Shown: piece by piece, positions 17,130 through 25,381 of the stretch
Position numbering within the stretch: the stretch's first letter is position 1
Layout of the letters: each line of letters starts with the position of its first letter
Origin: Rubrivivax sp.
Lineage (GTDB): Bacteria > Pseudomonadota > Gammaproteobacteria > Burkholderiales > Burkholderiaceae_C
Assembly (NCBI GenBank): GCA_027487905.1
Contig: JAIYCR010000002.1
Location: 62,001-126,000, forward strand
DNA length: 64,000 nt
Direction: 5' to 3'
The notes under the pieces: model-generated
What the model saw: only the letters and a program-made list of their open reading frames with translations
Databases searched by the model: none
What the model was told of the DNA's origin: nothing
Made by a program: the position numbers and the translations under genes

Positions 17130-18461
17130 ATGACCTTCCGCGCGATTGCCATCGCCGCCACGCTCGCGGCCGCACTCGGCCCGCTGGCCACGACCGGGGC
17201 CGTGGCCCAGGACAAGGTGCAGTTCTTCCCCAGCCTCACCGGCCGCACCGGCCCGGTGGCGCCGAATGCCACGCCGTTTGCCAACGGCTACGCCGACTAC
17301 ATGAAGCTCGTGAACATCCGCGGCGGCATCAACGGCGTGAAGACGCTGGTGGAGGAGTGCGAGACCGCCTACGCCACCGACCGCGGCGTGGAGTGCTACG
17401 AGAGGCTGAAGGGCAAGCACGGCGGCGCCACCGTGTTCCAGCCGCTGTCCACCGGCATCACCTTCGCGCTGACCGAGAAGATCCCGGCCGACAAGATCCC
17501 GATGATCACCTCCGGCTATGGCCGCAGCGACAGCCAGGACGGCGGCGTGTTCAAGTGGAACTTCCCGCTGATCGGCCACTACTGGGTGGCCGGCGACACG
17601 GTGCTGCAGCACATCGCCAAGAAGGAAGGCGGCTGGGACAAGCTCAGGGGCAAGAAGATCGCCGTGGTCTACCACGACAGCCCCTTCGGCAAGGAGCTGC
17701 TGCCCATCATCCAGGAGCGCGCGGCCATGCACGGCTTCGAGCTGCAGATGCTGCCGGTGCCCGCACCGGGCGTGGAGCAGAAGTCCATCTGGCTGCAGGT
17801 GCGCCAGCAGCGGCCCGACTTTGTCGTGATGCAGACCTGGGGCGTGATGACCGCCACCGCGCTGAAGGAGGCGGTGGCCACCGGCTATCCGCGCGAGAAG
17901 ATGTTCGGCACCTGGTGGAGCGGCGCCGAGCCCGACCTCAAGGACGTCGGCCAGGCCGCCAAGGGCTACAGCGCGGTGATGATGCAGCACGGCTCGGAGC
18001 CGCAGTCCGCCGTGGTGCAGGAGATCCTCACCAAGGTGCACGGCCCCGGCCAGGGCACCGGCCCGAAAGAGGAAGTGGGCCAGGTGCTGTACATGCGCGG
18101 CGTGGTGGGCGCGATGCTCGCCGTCGAAGGCGTGCGCGCGGCCCAGGAACGCTTCGGCAAGGGCAAGGTCATGCTGGGCGAGCAGGCGCGCTGGGGCTAC
18201 GAGAACCTGAACCTCACCCAGGCCAAGCTCGATGCGCTGGGCTTCAAGGGCGTGCTGCGCCCCATCAGCACCAGCTGCGCCGACCACATGGGCTCGGCCT
18301 GGACGCGAGTGCACACCTGGGACGGCTCCAAGTTCGTCTGGGCCTCCGACTGGCTGCAGGCCGATGAGCAGATCATCAAGCCGATGGTTCGCTCGTCTGC
18401 CGAGAAGTACGCGCAGGAGAAGAAGCTGCAGCGCCGCACGCCGCAGGACTGTCAGTCCTGA
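17130..18461 (+). CDS. LIV-type ABC transporter substrate-binding protein
   Basis: Periplasmic binding protein of the type I fold, 443 residues. A signal peptide runs to about residue 27 (MTFRAIAIAA...TTGAVAQ). The mature part begins QFFPSLTGRTGPVAP, and family features such as NIRGGINGVKTLVEE, KIPMITSGYGRSD and KKIAVVYHDSPFGKELLPI are present. Two cysteine pairs may form disulfides. The start ATG has GGAG nine bases upstream; a longer frame begins 90 bases earlier but lacks a signal peptide. The two-thirds-conserved LivK size is exceeded, as in aromatic-acid binding members. Confidence 0.9.
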   Translation: MTFRAIAIAATLAAALGPLATTGAVAQDKVQFFPSLTGRTGPVAPNATPFANGYADYMKLVNIRGGINGVKTLVEECETAYATDRGVECYERLKGKHGGATVFQPLSTGITFALTEKIPADKIPMITSGYGRSDSQDGGVFKWNFPLIGHYWVAGDTVLQHIAKKEGGWDKLRGKKIAVVYHDSPFGKELLPIIQERAAMHGFELQMLPVPAPGVEQKSIWLQVRQQRPDFVVMQTWGVMTATALKEAVATGYPREKMFGTWWSGAEPDLKDVGQAAKGYSAVMMQHGSEPQSAVVQEILTKVHGPGQGTGPKEEVGQVLYMRGVVGAMLAVEGVRAAQERFGKGKVMLGEQARWGYENLNLTQAKLDALGFKGVLRPISTSCADHMGSAWTRVHTWDGSKFVWASDWLQADEQIIKPMVRSSAEKYAQEKKLQRRTPQDCQS

Positions 18462-18660
18462 CCCCCCCGGAGGCGCTGCGCGCCTCCCCCCCAGGGGGGC
18501 GATGCGGGCGGCCCGGCGGAGCCGGTTCCGCCGCATCCGCTTGATGGGCGCTGGCTTGGCGGCCGTTGGCCGCCAAGCTTCGCTGGGTGGTGTGCGGCTT
18601 GAGGGGGCGCTGGCTTGGCGGCCGGGGGCCGCCAAGCTTCGCTGAGGGGTGTGCGGGTGG
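18462..18660. repeat. Intergenic GC-rich hairpin repeat block
   Basis: Directly after the binding-protein stop there is a hairpin GGAGGCGC-TGC-GCGCCTCC (18469-18487), then CCCCCC-A-GGGGGG (18487-18499), then two tandem copies of a roughly 59-bp unit, each holding an 11-bp stem GCTTGGCGGCC / GGCCGCCAAGC with a 3-base loop (18554-18578 and 18613-18637) and followed by TTCGCTG. The block fills most of the gap before livF. Blocks of this composition are a known intergenic feature in Comamonadaceae-like genomes (from memory). Likely effects are transcript end stabilisation or partial termination. Confidence 0.75.
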
Positions 18661-18697
18661 TGGTGGTGCGCGCGGTTAGGGTTTCGGAAGGGAATTC

Positions 18698-19504
18698 ATG
18701 GCGAACATCCTGTTGAACGTCAATGGCATCGAGGTCATCTACAACCATGTGATCCTGGTGCTCAAGGGCGTGAGCCTGCAGGTGCCGGAGCGGGGGGTGG
18801 TGGCGCTGCTCGGGGGCAACGGGGCGGGGAAGACGACGACGCTTCGGGCGGTGTCCAACCTGCTGGCCGGCGAGCGCGGCGAGGTGACCAAGGGGTCGAT
18901 CGAGCTGCGCGGCGAGCGCATCGAGAAGCTCAGCACCTCGGCCATGGTGCAGCGCGGCGTCGTGCAGGTGATGGAGGGGCGGCACTGCTTCGCCCACCTG
19001 TCCATCGAGGACAACCTGATGACCGGCGCCTACACCCGCACCGACGGCAAGGCGGCGGTGGCCCGCACGCTGGAGAAGGTCTACAACTATTTCCCGCGCC
19101 TGAAGACCCGGCGCAGCAGTCAGGCGGCCTACACCTCCGGCGGCGAGCAGCAGATGTGCGCCATCGGCCGCGCGCTGATGGCCGAGCCCAAGATGGTGCT
19201 GCTCGACGAGCCCTCGATGGGCCTGGCGCCGCAGATCGTCGAGGAGGTGTTCGAGATCGTGAAGGACCTGAACACCAAGGAGGGCGTGACCTTCCTGCTG
19301 GCCGAACAGAACACGAACATGGCGCTGCGCTATGCCGACTACGGCTACATCCTCGAGAACGGCCGGGTGGTGCTGGACGGTGCGGCCGCGTCGCTGCGCG
19401 AGAACGAGGACGTGAAGGAGTTCTACCTCGGCATGGGTGGCGGCGACCGCAAGAGCTTCCGCGATGCCAAGAGCTACAAGCGCCGCAAGCGCTGGCTGGC
19501 CTGA
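18698..19504 (+). CDS. livF: LIV-type ABC transporter ATP-binding protein (LivF)
   Basis: Second ATPase of the importer, 268 residues, with Walker A GGNGAGKTT (39-47), signature SGGEQQM, Walker B LLDEPSMGLAP and switch region LLAEQNTNMAL. A C-terminal basic extension (about 240-268, RKSFRDAKSYKRRKRWLA) exceeds the usual LivF. It is separated from the binding-protein gene by the hairpin repeat block, so its expression may differ from the upstream genes. Confidence 0.92.
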   Translation: MANILLNVNGIEVIYNHVILVLKGVSLQVPERGVVALLGGNGAGKTTTLRAVSNLLAGERGEVTKGSIELRGERIEKLSTSAMVQRGVVQVMEGRHCFAHLSIEDNLMTGAYTRTDGKAAVARTLEKVYNYFPRLKTRRSSQAAYTSGGEQQMCAIGRALMAEPKMVLLDEPSMGLAPQIVEEVFEIVKDLNTKEGVTFLLAEQNTNMALRYADYGYILENGRVVLDGAAASLRENEDVKEFYLGMGGGDRKSFRDAKSYKRRKRWLA

Positions 19505-19569
19505 GGTCCGAGGCCTGAGCCTGAGCCTGCGCCTGAGCCGCCCGAAGCGCCCCGAGAGCCGTTTGCGAC

Positions 19570-19893
19570 ATGGCCGAAGACGAAACCTGGGCCTTGACCC
19601 CGCCGCCGCTGGACCCGGCCGCGGCGCGCCAGCAGCTCGTCCGCGCGCTGCGCGACCTGCGGTTCACTGAGCGCGGCCACGCATTCACGCTGCAGGGGCG
19701 CGCCGTGTTCGAGTTCGTGGCGCCAGCCGCTGGCGTCGAGCCCACCGAACCCGCAGGGTTGAAGGTGCGCCTGGCGCAGCGCCCCGCCCAGACCCCGCAA
19801 TGGGATACCCGCACCCTGAAGACAGCGGGCGACCTGCGCCAGTGCATCGACGAGATGCGACGACGCGCGGCCCGATGGTCCGACGACGACTGA
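19570..19893 (+). CDS. Small soluble protein of unknown function (107 aa)
   Basis: No signal peptide or membrane segment. The protein mixes acidic and basic patches, a short beta-like stretch HAFTLQGRAVFEFVAPAAG and a helical end DLRQCIDEMRRRAARWSDDD. I do not recognise a family. It sits between livF and a PaaK-like ligase on the same strand, 10 bp from the latter, so it is probably part of the same catabolic operon. Confidence 0.6.
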   Translation: MAEDETWALTPPPLDPAAARQQLVRALRDLRFTERGHAFTLQGRAVFEFVAPAAGVEPTEPAGLKVRLAQRPAQTPQWDTRTLKTAGDLRQCIDEMRRRAARWSDDD

Positions 19894-19903
19894 ACCGACC
19901 CGC

Positions 19904-21196
19904 ATGAGCTCAAGCACCCGCCCCACCCCAACCGGCCGCGACGAAGCCCTGCCGGCGCTGGAGACGCGCGCGAGCGCCGAGCGCGAGGCGGCCTGGTTCG
20001 CCGCGCTGCCCGCGCAGGTGGCTGCCGCCCAACGCGCGCCCGCCCTGGCCGAGCGCCTGGCCGGCCTGGACCCCAGCTCCATCCGCAGCCGCGAGGCCCT
20101 GGCCCGGCTGCCGGTGACGCGCAAGTCCGAGCTGCTCGAGCGCCAGCGCGAGCGCCGCGCCGAAGACCCCTTCGGTGGCTTCTCGACCATCGGCTGGCGC
20201 CAGCTGCGGGGACTGTCCGGGGCGCGCCGCGTGTTCCAGTCGCCCGGGCCGATCTACGAGCCTGAGGGCCAGGCACCGGACTACTGGCGCCTGTCGCGCG
20301 CGATGCGCGCCGCCGGCTTTCGCTCGGGCGACCTTGTCCACAACAGCTTCAGCTACCACTTGACGCCGGCCGGCTCGATGATGGAGACCGGCGCGCATGC
20401 GCTCGGATGCACGGTGTTCCCGGGCGGCGTGGGCAACACCGACCTACAGCTCGAGGCCATGGCCGACCTGCGGCCCGACGCCTATGTGGGCACGCCCAGT
20501 TTCCTGCGCATCCTGGCCGAACGCGCCGACGAGACCGGGCGCTCCATCGCATCGGTGCGGCGTGCGCTCGTCAGCGGCGAGGCCTTTCCCGCAGCGCTGC
20601 GCGACCGGCTGGCCGAGCGGGGACTGCAGGCCTACCAGTGCTACGCCACCGCCGACGTCGGCCTGATCGCCTACGAGACCGAGGCCCGCGAGGGACTGGT
20701 GCTGGACGAATCGCTGATCGTGGAGATCGTCCGCCCCGGAACCGGCGACCCGGTGCCCACCGGCGACGTCGGCGAGGTGGTGGTCACGGTGCTGCAGCCC
20801 GACTACCCGCTGCTGCGATTCGGAACCGGCGACCTCTCCGCCTTCCTTCCCGGGCACTGCCCCACCGGGCGCACCGCGCCGCGCATCCGCGGCTGGCTGG
20901 GCCGCGCCGACCAGACCGCCAAGGTGCGCGGCATGTTCGTGCACCCCTCCCAGGTCGCCGAGGTGCTGCGCCGCCACCCCGAGGTGGCCCGGGCCCGGCT
21001 GGTGGTGGCCGGCGAGATGGCCGACGACCGGATGACGCTGCACGCCGAGTGCGCCGCGCCGCCCGAGGGCCTGGCGCAGGCGCTGGCGGCTTCGCTTCGC
21101 GAGGTGACCAAGCTGCGCGGCGAGGTCGAGCTGTGCGCACCGGGCAGCCTGGCCAACGATGGCCGGGTGATCGACGACATCCGAAAGGTCGGCTGA
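19904..21196 (+). CDS. Phenylacetate-CoA ligase-like AMP-dependent enzyme
   Basis: The 430 residues match the PaaK-type branch of the ANL superfamily in size and order: an N-terminal helical region (ALARLPVTRKSELLERQ), a middle block GDLVHNSFSYHLTPAGSMMETGA, VGTPSFLRILAERA, ALVSGEAFP, a Tyr-rich QCYATADVGLIAYE adenylate motif, FGTGDLSAFLPG, GRADQTAKVRGMFVHPSQV and a C-terminal lid. The glycine-rich P-loop is weak, as in other distant PaaK relatives. It probably forms an acyl-CoA from an aromatic or related acid. It is the second ligase in the cluster after the one at 12122. Confidence 0.8.
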   Translation: MSSSTRPTPTGRDEALPALETRASAEREAAWFAALPAQVAAAQRAPALAERLAGLDPSSIRSREALARLPVTRKSELLERQRERRAEDPFGGFSTIGWRQLRGLSGARRVFQSPGPIYEPEGQAPDYWRLSRAMRAAGFRSGDLVHNSFSYHLTPAGSMMETGAHALGCTVFPGGVGNTDLQLEAMADLRPDAYVGTPSFLRILAERADETGRSIASVRRALVSGEAFPAALRDRLAERGLQAYQCYATADVGLIAYETEAREGLVLDESLIVEIVRPGTGDPVPTGDVGEVVVTVLQPDYPLLRFGTGDLSAFLPGHCPTGRTAPRIRGWLGRADQTAKVRGMFVHPSQVAEVLRRHPEVARARLVVAGEMADDRMTLHAECAAPPEGLAQALAASLREVTKLRGEVELCAPGSLANDGRVIDDIRKVG

Positions 21197-21410
21197 GTCG
21201 GCCGCCCCCCCGGCAGCGCGGCCCGCCCGACCGGCTGCCGCGCTGCCCCGTTCGGTGGCTGCAAACCCGCGCCACCGTGAAGCATGACTCCCTGGTGACG
21301 ATGGGCCCAAGCCGGCGCAGGCTTGACCTTGGCCGCACAATTCCGCTCCCTGACGATTTCCGGCACTCGCCCGCTCGCGGCTGCAGGCCGGCCCCTTGGA
21401 GACACATCCC

Positions 21411-22397
21411 ATGAAGATCCTGCAGACGGCCCTGTCCGCGGTGGCCGCCACCGCTTTCGCCCTGGGCAGCACCGCCGCGTTCGCCTACCCGGACAAGCCG
21501 GTCACCATCGTCGTCCCGTTCGCCGCGGGCGGCCCCACCGACAAGGTCGCGCGCGACCTGGCCGAAGCCATGCGCGGCCCGCTGGGCAACCAGCCCATCG
21601 TCATCGAGAACGTGGGCGGCGCTGGCGGCACGCTGGGCGCGGCCCGCGTGGCCAAGGCGGCCAACGACGGCCACACGCTGCTGCTGCACCACATCGGCCT
21701 GGCCACGGCGCCCGCGCTGTACCGCAGCCTGAGCTTCAAGCCGCTGGAGGACTTCGAGTTCGCCGGCATGATCAACGAAGTGCCGATGACGCTCATCGGC
21801 CGCTCCACGCTGCCGGCGAACAACTACGCCGAGCTCAGCAAGTGGCTCAACGACAACAAGGGCAAGATCAACCTGGCCAACGCCGGCATCGGCGCCGCCT
21901 CGCACCTGTGCGGGCTGCTGTTCCAGCAGGCGGTCCAGATCGACATGGCCACCATCCCCTACAAGGGCACCGGCCCGGCGATGACCGACCTGCTCGGCGG
22001 CCAGGTCGACCTGATGTGCGACCAGACCACCAACACCACCTCGCAGATCGAGAGCGGCAAGGTCAAGGCCTTCGCGGTCACCACCAGCAAGCGGCTGACC
22101 ACCCCGGCGCTGCGCGCGCTGCCCACGCTGGATGAAGCCGGCGTCAAGGGCTTCAACGTCAGCGTCTGGCACGGCCTGTACGCGCCCAAGGGCACGCCCA
22201 AGGCGGTGGTGGACAAGGTCAACGCGGCGCTGAAGACCGCGCTGAAGGACCCCGAGTTCGTCAAGCGCCAGGAGGCCCTGGGCGCGGTGATCGTCACCGA
22301 CGCCCGCACCAACGGCGCCGATCACAAGAAGTTCGTCGAGGCCGAGATCGCCAAGTGGGCGCCGGTCATCCGCGCCGCCGGCCAGTACGCCGACTGA
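21411..22397 (+). CDS. Tripartite tricarboxylate transporter-type binding protein (Bug/TctC)
   Basis: Periplasmic solute-binding protein of the Bug family, expanded in Burkholderiales. The 328 residues have a signal peptide (about 1-25, ending AFA) and the family start YPDKPVTIVVPFAAGGPTDKVAR, then VIENVGGAGGTLGA and a middle IGAASHLCGLLFQQA. No TctA/TctB membrane genes are adjacent, which is usual for Bug proteins. GGAG lies about ten bases before the ATG; a TTG five codons upstream was rejected. A strong terminator follows. The ligand, possibly an organic acid linked to the upstream ligases, is not known. Confidence 0.9.
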   Translation: MKILQTALSAVAATAFALGSTAAFAYPDKPVTIVVPFAAGGPTDKVARDLAEAMRGPLGNQPIVIENVGGAGGTLGAARVAKAANDGHTLLLHHIGLATAPALYRSLSFKPLEDFEFAGMINEVPMTLIGRSTLPANNYAELSKWLNDNKGKINLANAGIGAASHLCGLLFQQAVQIDMATIPYKGTGPAMTDLLGGQVDLMCDQTTNTTSQIESGKVKAFAVTTSKRLTTPALRALPTLDEAGVKGFNVSVWHGLYAPKGTPKAVVDKVNAALKTALKDPEFVKRQEALGAVIVTDARTNGADHKKFVEAEIAKWAPVIRAAGQYAD

Positions 22398-22424
22398 GCG
22401 AGCGCCGGTTTCACCATCGACGCA

Positions 22425-22448
22425 GGGGCGCCTTCGGGCGCCCCTTTT
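22425..22448 (+). terminator. Rho-independent terminator between tctC-like gene and tyrS
   Basis: GGGGCGCC-TTCG-GGCGCCCC forms an 8-bp stem with a stable TTCG tetraloop followed by TTTT. It lies 28 bases after the Bug gene stop and 16 bases before the convergent tyrS stop, so it ends the plus-strand cluster and could also act on tyrS. Confidence 0.85.
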
Positions 22449-22464
22449 CGTTGGCGGCCCGGCT

Positions 22465-23709
22465 TCAGCCCAGCGTCACCCGCACGAACTTGCGCTTGCC
22501 CGCCTGCACCACGAAGGTGCCGGCGCCCAGACGGAAGGTCTTGTCGGTGATCGGCTGTCCGTCCACCCGCACGCCGCCCTGCTCCACCAGGCGCAGCGCC
22601 TCGCTGGTCGAGGCGGCAAGCCCGGCCTGCTTCATCACCGCCCCGATGGGCAGCGGGGCGCCGTCCAGGTTGTGGTGGGGCATGGCCTCGGGGGCGCCGC
22701 CCCGCGCCCGGTGCTCGAAATCGGCCTCGGCCGCATCGGCCGCCGCGACGCTGTGGAAGCGGGCGGTGAGCTCGCGAGCCAGCGCCACCTTGGCCTCCTT
22801 GGGGTTGCGCCCGCCTTCCACTTCCTGGCGCAGGGCGTCGATCTCGGCCACGCTGCGCCGGCTGAGCAGCGTGTACCAGCGCCACATCAGCGTGTCGCTG
22901 ATGGACAGCACCTTGGCGTACATGGTGTTCGCCGGCTCGGTGATGCCGATGTAGTTGTTCTTGCTCTTGGACATCTTCTCGACGCCGTCCAGGCCTTCGA
23001 GCAGCGGCATGGTGAGGATGCACTGCGGCTCCTGGCCCGCCTCGGCCTGCAGCTGGCGGCCCATCAGAAGGTTGAACTTCTGGTCGGTGCCGCCGAGCTC
23101 GAGGTCGCTGCGCAGCGCCACCGAGTCGTAGCCCTGCATCAGCGGGTAGAGGAACTCGTGCACGCTGATGGGCGTGCCCGCGGCGAAGCGCCGGGAGAAG
23201 TCGTCGCGCTCCATCATGCGGGCCACGGTGGCCTTGGCGGCCAGTTCGATCATGCCGCGCGCGCCCAGCGGGTCGCTCCATTCGGAGTTGTAGCGAACCT
23301 CGGTGCGGGCCGGGTCGAGCACCAGGCTGCACTGCCGGTAGTAGGTTTCGGCGTTGGCCTCGATCTGCGCGCGGGTCAGCGGCGGTCGGGTGGTGTTGCG
23401 GCCGGACGGATCCCCGATCATCGAGGTGAAGTCGCCGATCAGGAAGATCACGGTGTGGCCCAGATCCTGCAACTGCCGCATCTTGTTGAGCACGACGGTG
23501 TGGCCGAAGTGCAGGTCCGGGGCGGTGGGGTCGAGCCCGAACTTCACCCGCAGCGGCTGGCCGTCGCGCTCGCTGCGGGCGAGCTTGGCCACCCATTCGG
23601 CCTGCGGCAGCAGTTCCTCCGCACCCCGCAGGCTGACGGCGAGCGCGTCCTGCACGGCGCGGCTCAGCGGCGCGGCCCCGGGGTCGGGTGGGTTTACCTT
23701 TGGATGCAT
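22465..23709 (-). CDS. tyrS: Tyrosyl-tRNA synthetase
   Basis: Charges tRNA-Tyr with tyrosine. The 414 residues contain the class I signatures HFGH (67-70) and KMSKS (245-249), the tyrosine-binding stretch KFGLDPTAPDLH and FLIGDFTSMIGDPSGR, and a C-terminal S4 RNA-binding domain (about 345-410: EALRLVEQGGVRVDGQPI). The ATG giving MHPKVNPPD is preferred; a GTG 13 codons upstream would run into the inverted repeat at the promoter. Divergent from the M23 peptidase gene. Confidence 0.95.
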   Translation of the reverse strand: MHPKVNPPDPGAAPLSRAVQDALAVSLRGAEELLPQAEWVAKLARSERDGQPLRVKFGLDPTAPDLHFGHTVVLNKMRQLQDLGHTVIFLIGDFTSMIGDPSGRNTTRPPLTRAQIEANAETYYRQCSLVLDPARTEVRYNSEWSDPLGARGMIELAAKATVARMMERDDFSRRFAAGTPISVHEFLYPLMQGYDSVALRSDLELGGTDQKFNLLMGRQLQAEAGQEPQCILTMPLLEGLDGVEKMSKSKNNYIGITEPANTMYAKVLSISDTLMWRWYTLLSRRSVAEIDALRQEVEGGRNPKEAKVALARELTARFHSVAAADAAEADFEHRARGGAPEAMPHHNLDGAPLPIGAVMKQAGLAASTSEALRLVEQGGVRVDGQPITDKTFRLGAGTFVVQAGKRKFVRVTLG

Positions 23710-23732
23710 GGTGTGAATGAGTTCGCTCGCCG

Positions 23733-23755
23733 GGTCGGACGTATACACTCCGACC
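23733..23755. promoter_or_regulatory. Inverted repeat around a TATACA element in the tyrS / M23 peptidase divergent region
   Basis: GGTCGGA-N9-TCCGACC is a perfect 7-bp inverted repeat whose centre holds GTATACAC, a possible -10 element. It is the only obvious signal in the 209 bp between tyrS and the divergent peptidase gene. It may be an operator. Downstream, toward the peptidase, the leader of about 150 bases shows no further clear motif. Confidence 0.4.
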
Positions 23756-23918
23756 GCCCGTTTTGCTTGGCCGACGCCTGTCGGTACGGTGCCGCCCCTG
23801 GTGCTTCGGTGCGGCGCGCGATTCTAGGGACCGTCCGCACGGTTCCCGGGCCCCTTGTCCCGCCCTGCGCGGTTTCCCGTCCGACGGTGCGCTTCGGTGC
23901 CCCCGGCAAGTCGTCCTG

Positions 23919-25319
23919 ATGTCAATGCCGATGCTGCCTGCCGAACTGCCCCGCTGGATGCGCACCGTGCGCGTGACGCTGCGCCGTCACCCCCGGTCCG
24001 TCGGCACGGCCGTCTCGCTGGCTCTGGGGGGCTTCGCGATCACCGCCTTCGGGGTGGCGCCGCTCGCACCGGACGCCGCCGAACTTCCCGCCAGGATGGT
24101 CACCACCGCGGTGGACATCCCGTCCCTGGCCGCGCAGATGGAAGCGCTGAGCCAGCACCGGATGTCGCTCTATCGCAGCGACACCACCCGGTCGGGCGAC
24201 ACCGCCGACACGCTGCTGCAGCGCCTGGGGGCGAACGACCCCGCCTTCGCCGCCTTCCTGCGCCGCGACACCGCCGCGCGCAAGCTGCTCGACGGCCGCC
24301 CCGGCAAGCTCGTTCGGGCCGAGGTGGACGAGTCCGGCCGCATGCTCGGCCTGACCGCCCGCTATCCGGCGTCCAGCGACGGCGTGCCCACCCACTTCAA
24401 CCGGCTGGTGCTGCAGCGCGATGCGGACGGCCGGTGGTCCACCTTGACGGAACTGGCGCCGCTTCAGACCTCCATACGCGTGGGCAGCGGCACCATCGCC
24501 ACCAGCCTCTTCGCCGCGGTGGACGATGCCGGCATTCCCGACCCTGTGGCGGTGCAGATGGTGGAGATGTTCTCCACCGACATCGACTTCCACCGCCAGC
24601 TGCGCCGCGGCGACCGCTTCAGCGTCGTCTACGAAAGCCTGATGGCCGACGGCGAGCCGGTGGCCTGGAACCAGGGCAGCGGCCGCGTGTTGGCGGCCGA
24701 GTTCGTGAACCGCGGCCGCACCCACACGGCGGTGTGGTTCGCCGGTGAAGACGGCAAGGGCAGCTACTTCGGCCTCGACGGCGAGAACAAGCGTCGCGCC
24801 TTCCTGGCCAGCCCGCTGGCGTTCTCGCGGGTGACCAGCGGCTTTGCGATGCGCATGCACCCCATCCTCAACACCTGGCGGCAGCACAAGGGCATCGACT
24901 ACGGCGCCCCCACCGGTACCCCGGTGCGGGTGGTCGGCGACGGTGTGGTCGAGTTCGCCGGCTGGCAGAACGGCTATGGCAATGTGGTGGAGGTCCGCCA
25001 CGCGCAGGGCCGCTCCACGCTCTATGCCCACCTGAGCCGGGTCAACGTGCGCAAGGGGCAGGCGGTCGAGCAGGGGGCCAACATCGGGGCGGTGGGTGCC
25101 ACCGGCTGGGCCACGGGCCCGCACCTGCACTTCGAATACAAGCTCAACGGCGCCCAGGTCGATCCGACGACCATGGCCAAGGCCGCGGAGGTGATCACCC
25201 TCAGCGCGGCCGAGCGCCCGCGCTTCGAACGCGCCACCGGCGTGCTGCGGGGCAAGCTGGATGCTGCCCGCAGCCTGAACGAAGCGGCTGCCGGCCCGGC
25301 CTCCGCCACGGGCGGCTGA
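23919..25319 (+). CDS. M23-family peptidoglycan endopeptidase (MepM-like)
   Basis: Probable membrane-anchored murein DD-endopeptidase or its regulator. The 466 residues have one N-terminal membrane segment (about 28-50), a linker, an OapA/LysM-like region (about 95-290) and a C-terminal LytM domain. The zinc site is complete: H314 in MRMHPIL, H323-x3-D327 (HKGIDYG) and HLH at 402-404. Several in-frame ATGs cluster at the start (MSMPMLP); the first is used. The anmK gene follows after 62 bp, pairing wall cleavage with wall-fragment recycling. Confidence 0.88.
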   Translation: MSMPMLPAELPRWMRTVRVTLRRHPRSVGTAVSLALGGFAITAFGVAPLAPDAAELPARMVTTAVDIPSLAAQMEALSQHRMSLYRSDTTRSGDTADTLLQRLGANDPAFAAFLRRDTAARKLLDGRPGKLVRAEVDESGRMLGLTARYPASSDGVPTHFNRLVLQRDADGRWSTLTELAPLQTSIRVGSGTIATSLFAAVDDAGIPDPVAVQMVEMFSTDIDFHRQLRRGDRFSVVYESLMADGEPVAWNQGSGRVLAAEFVNRGRTHTAVWFAGEDGKGSYFGLDGENKRRAFLASPLAFSRVTSGFAMRMHPILNTWRQHKGIDYGAPTGTPVRVVGDGVVEFAGWQNGYGNVVEVRHAQGRSTLYAHLSRVNVRKGQAVEQGANIGAVGATGWATGPHLHFEYKLNGAQVDPTTMAKAAEVITLSAAERPRFERATGVLRGKLDAARSLNEAAAGPASATGG

Positions 25320-25381
25320 GCCAGGCCAGCGCCGGCCCGCGCCCCGCACACTCCCAGGCCCCGACGGCCCCGCGGACGGCC

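Noticed and set aside
15936-18635. 899-codon open frame on the minus strand across livM and the binding-protein gene
   Set aside because: It is antisense to two clear transporter genes, with composition dominated by His, Gln, Ala and Arg as expected for a shadow frame in high-GC DNA.
18554-18637. Two similar hairpins read as a CRISPR-like array
   Set aside because: Only two units, the spacer part is also repeated, and no cas genes are present. A REP-like intergenic repeat is a better explanation.
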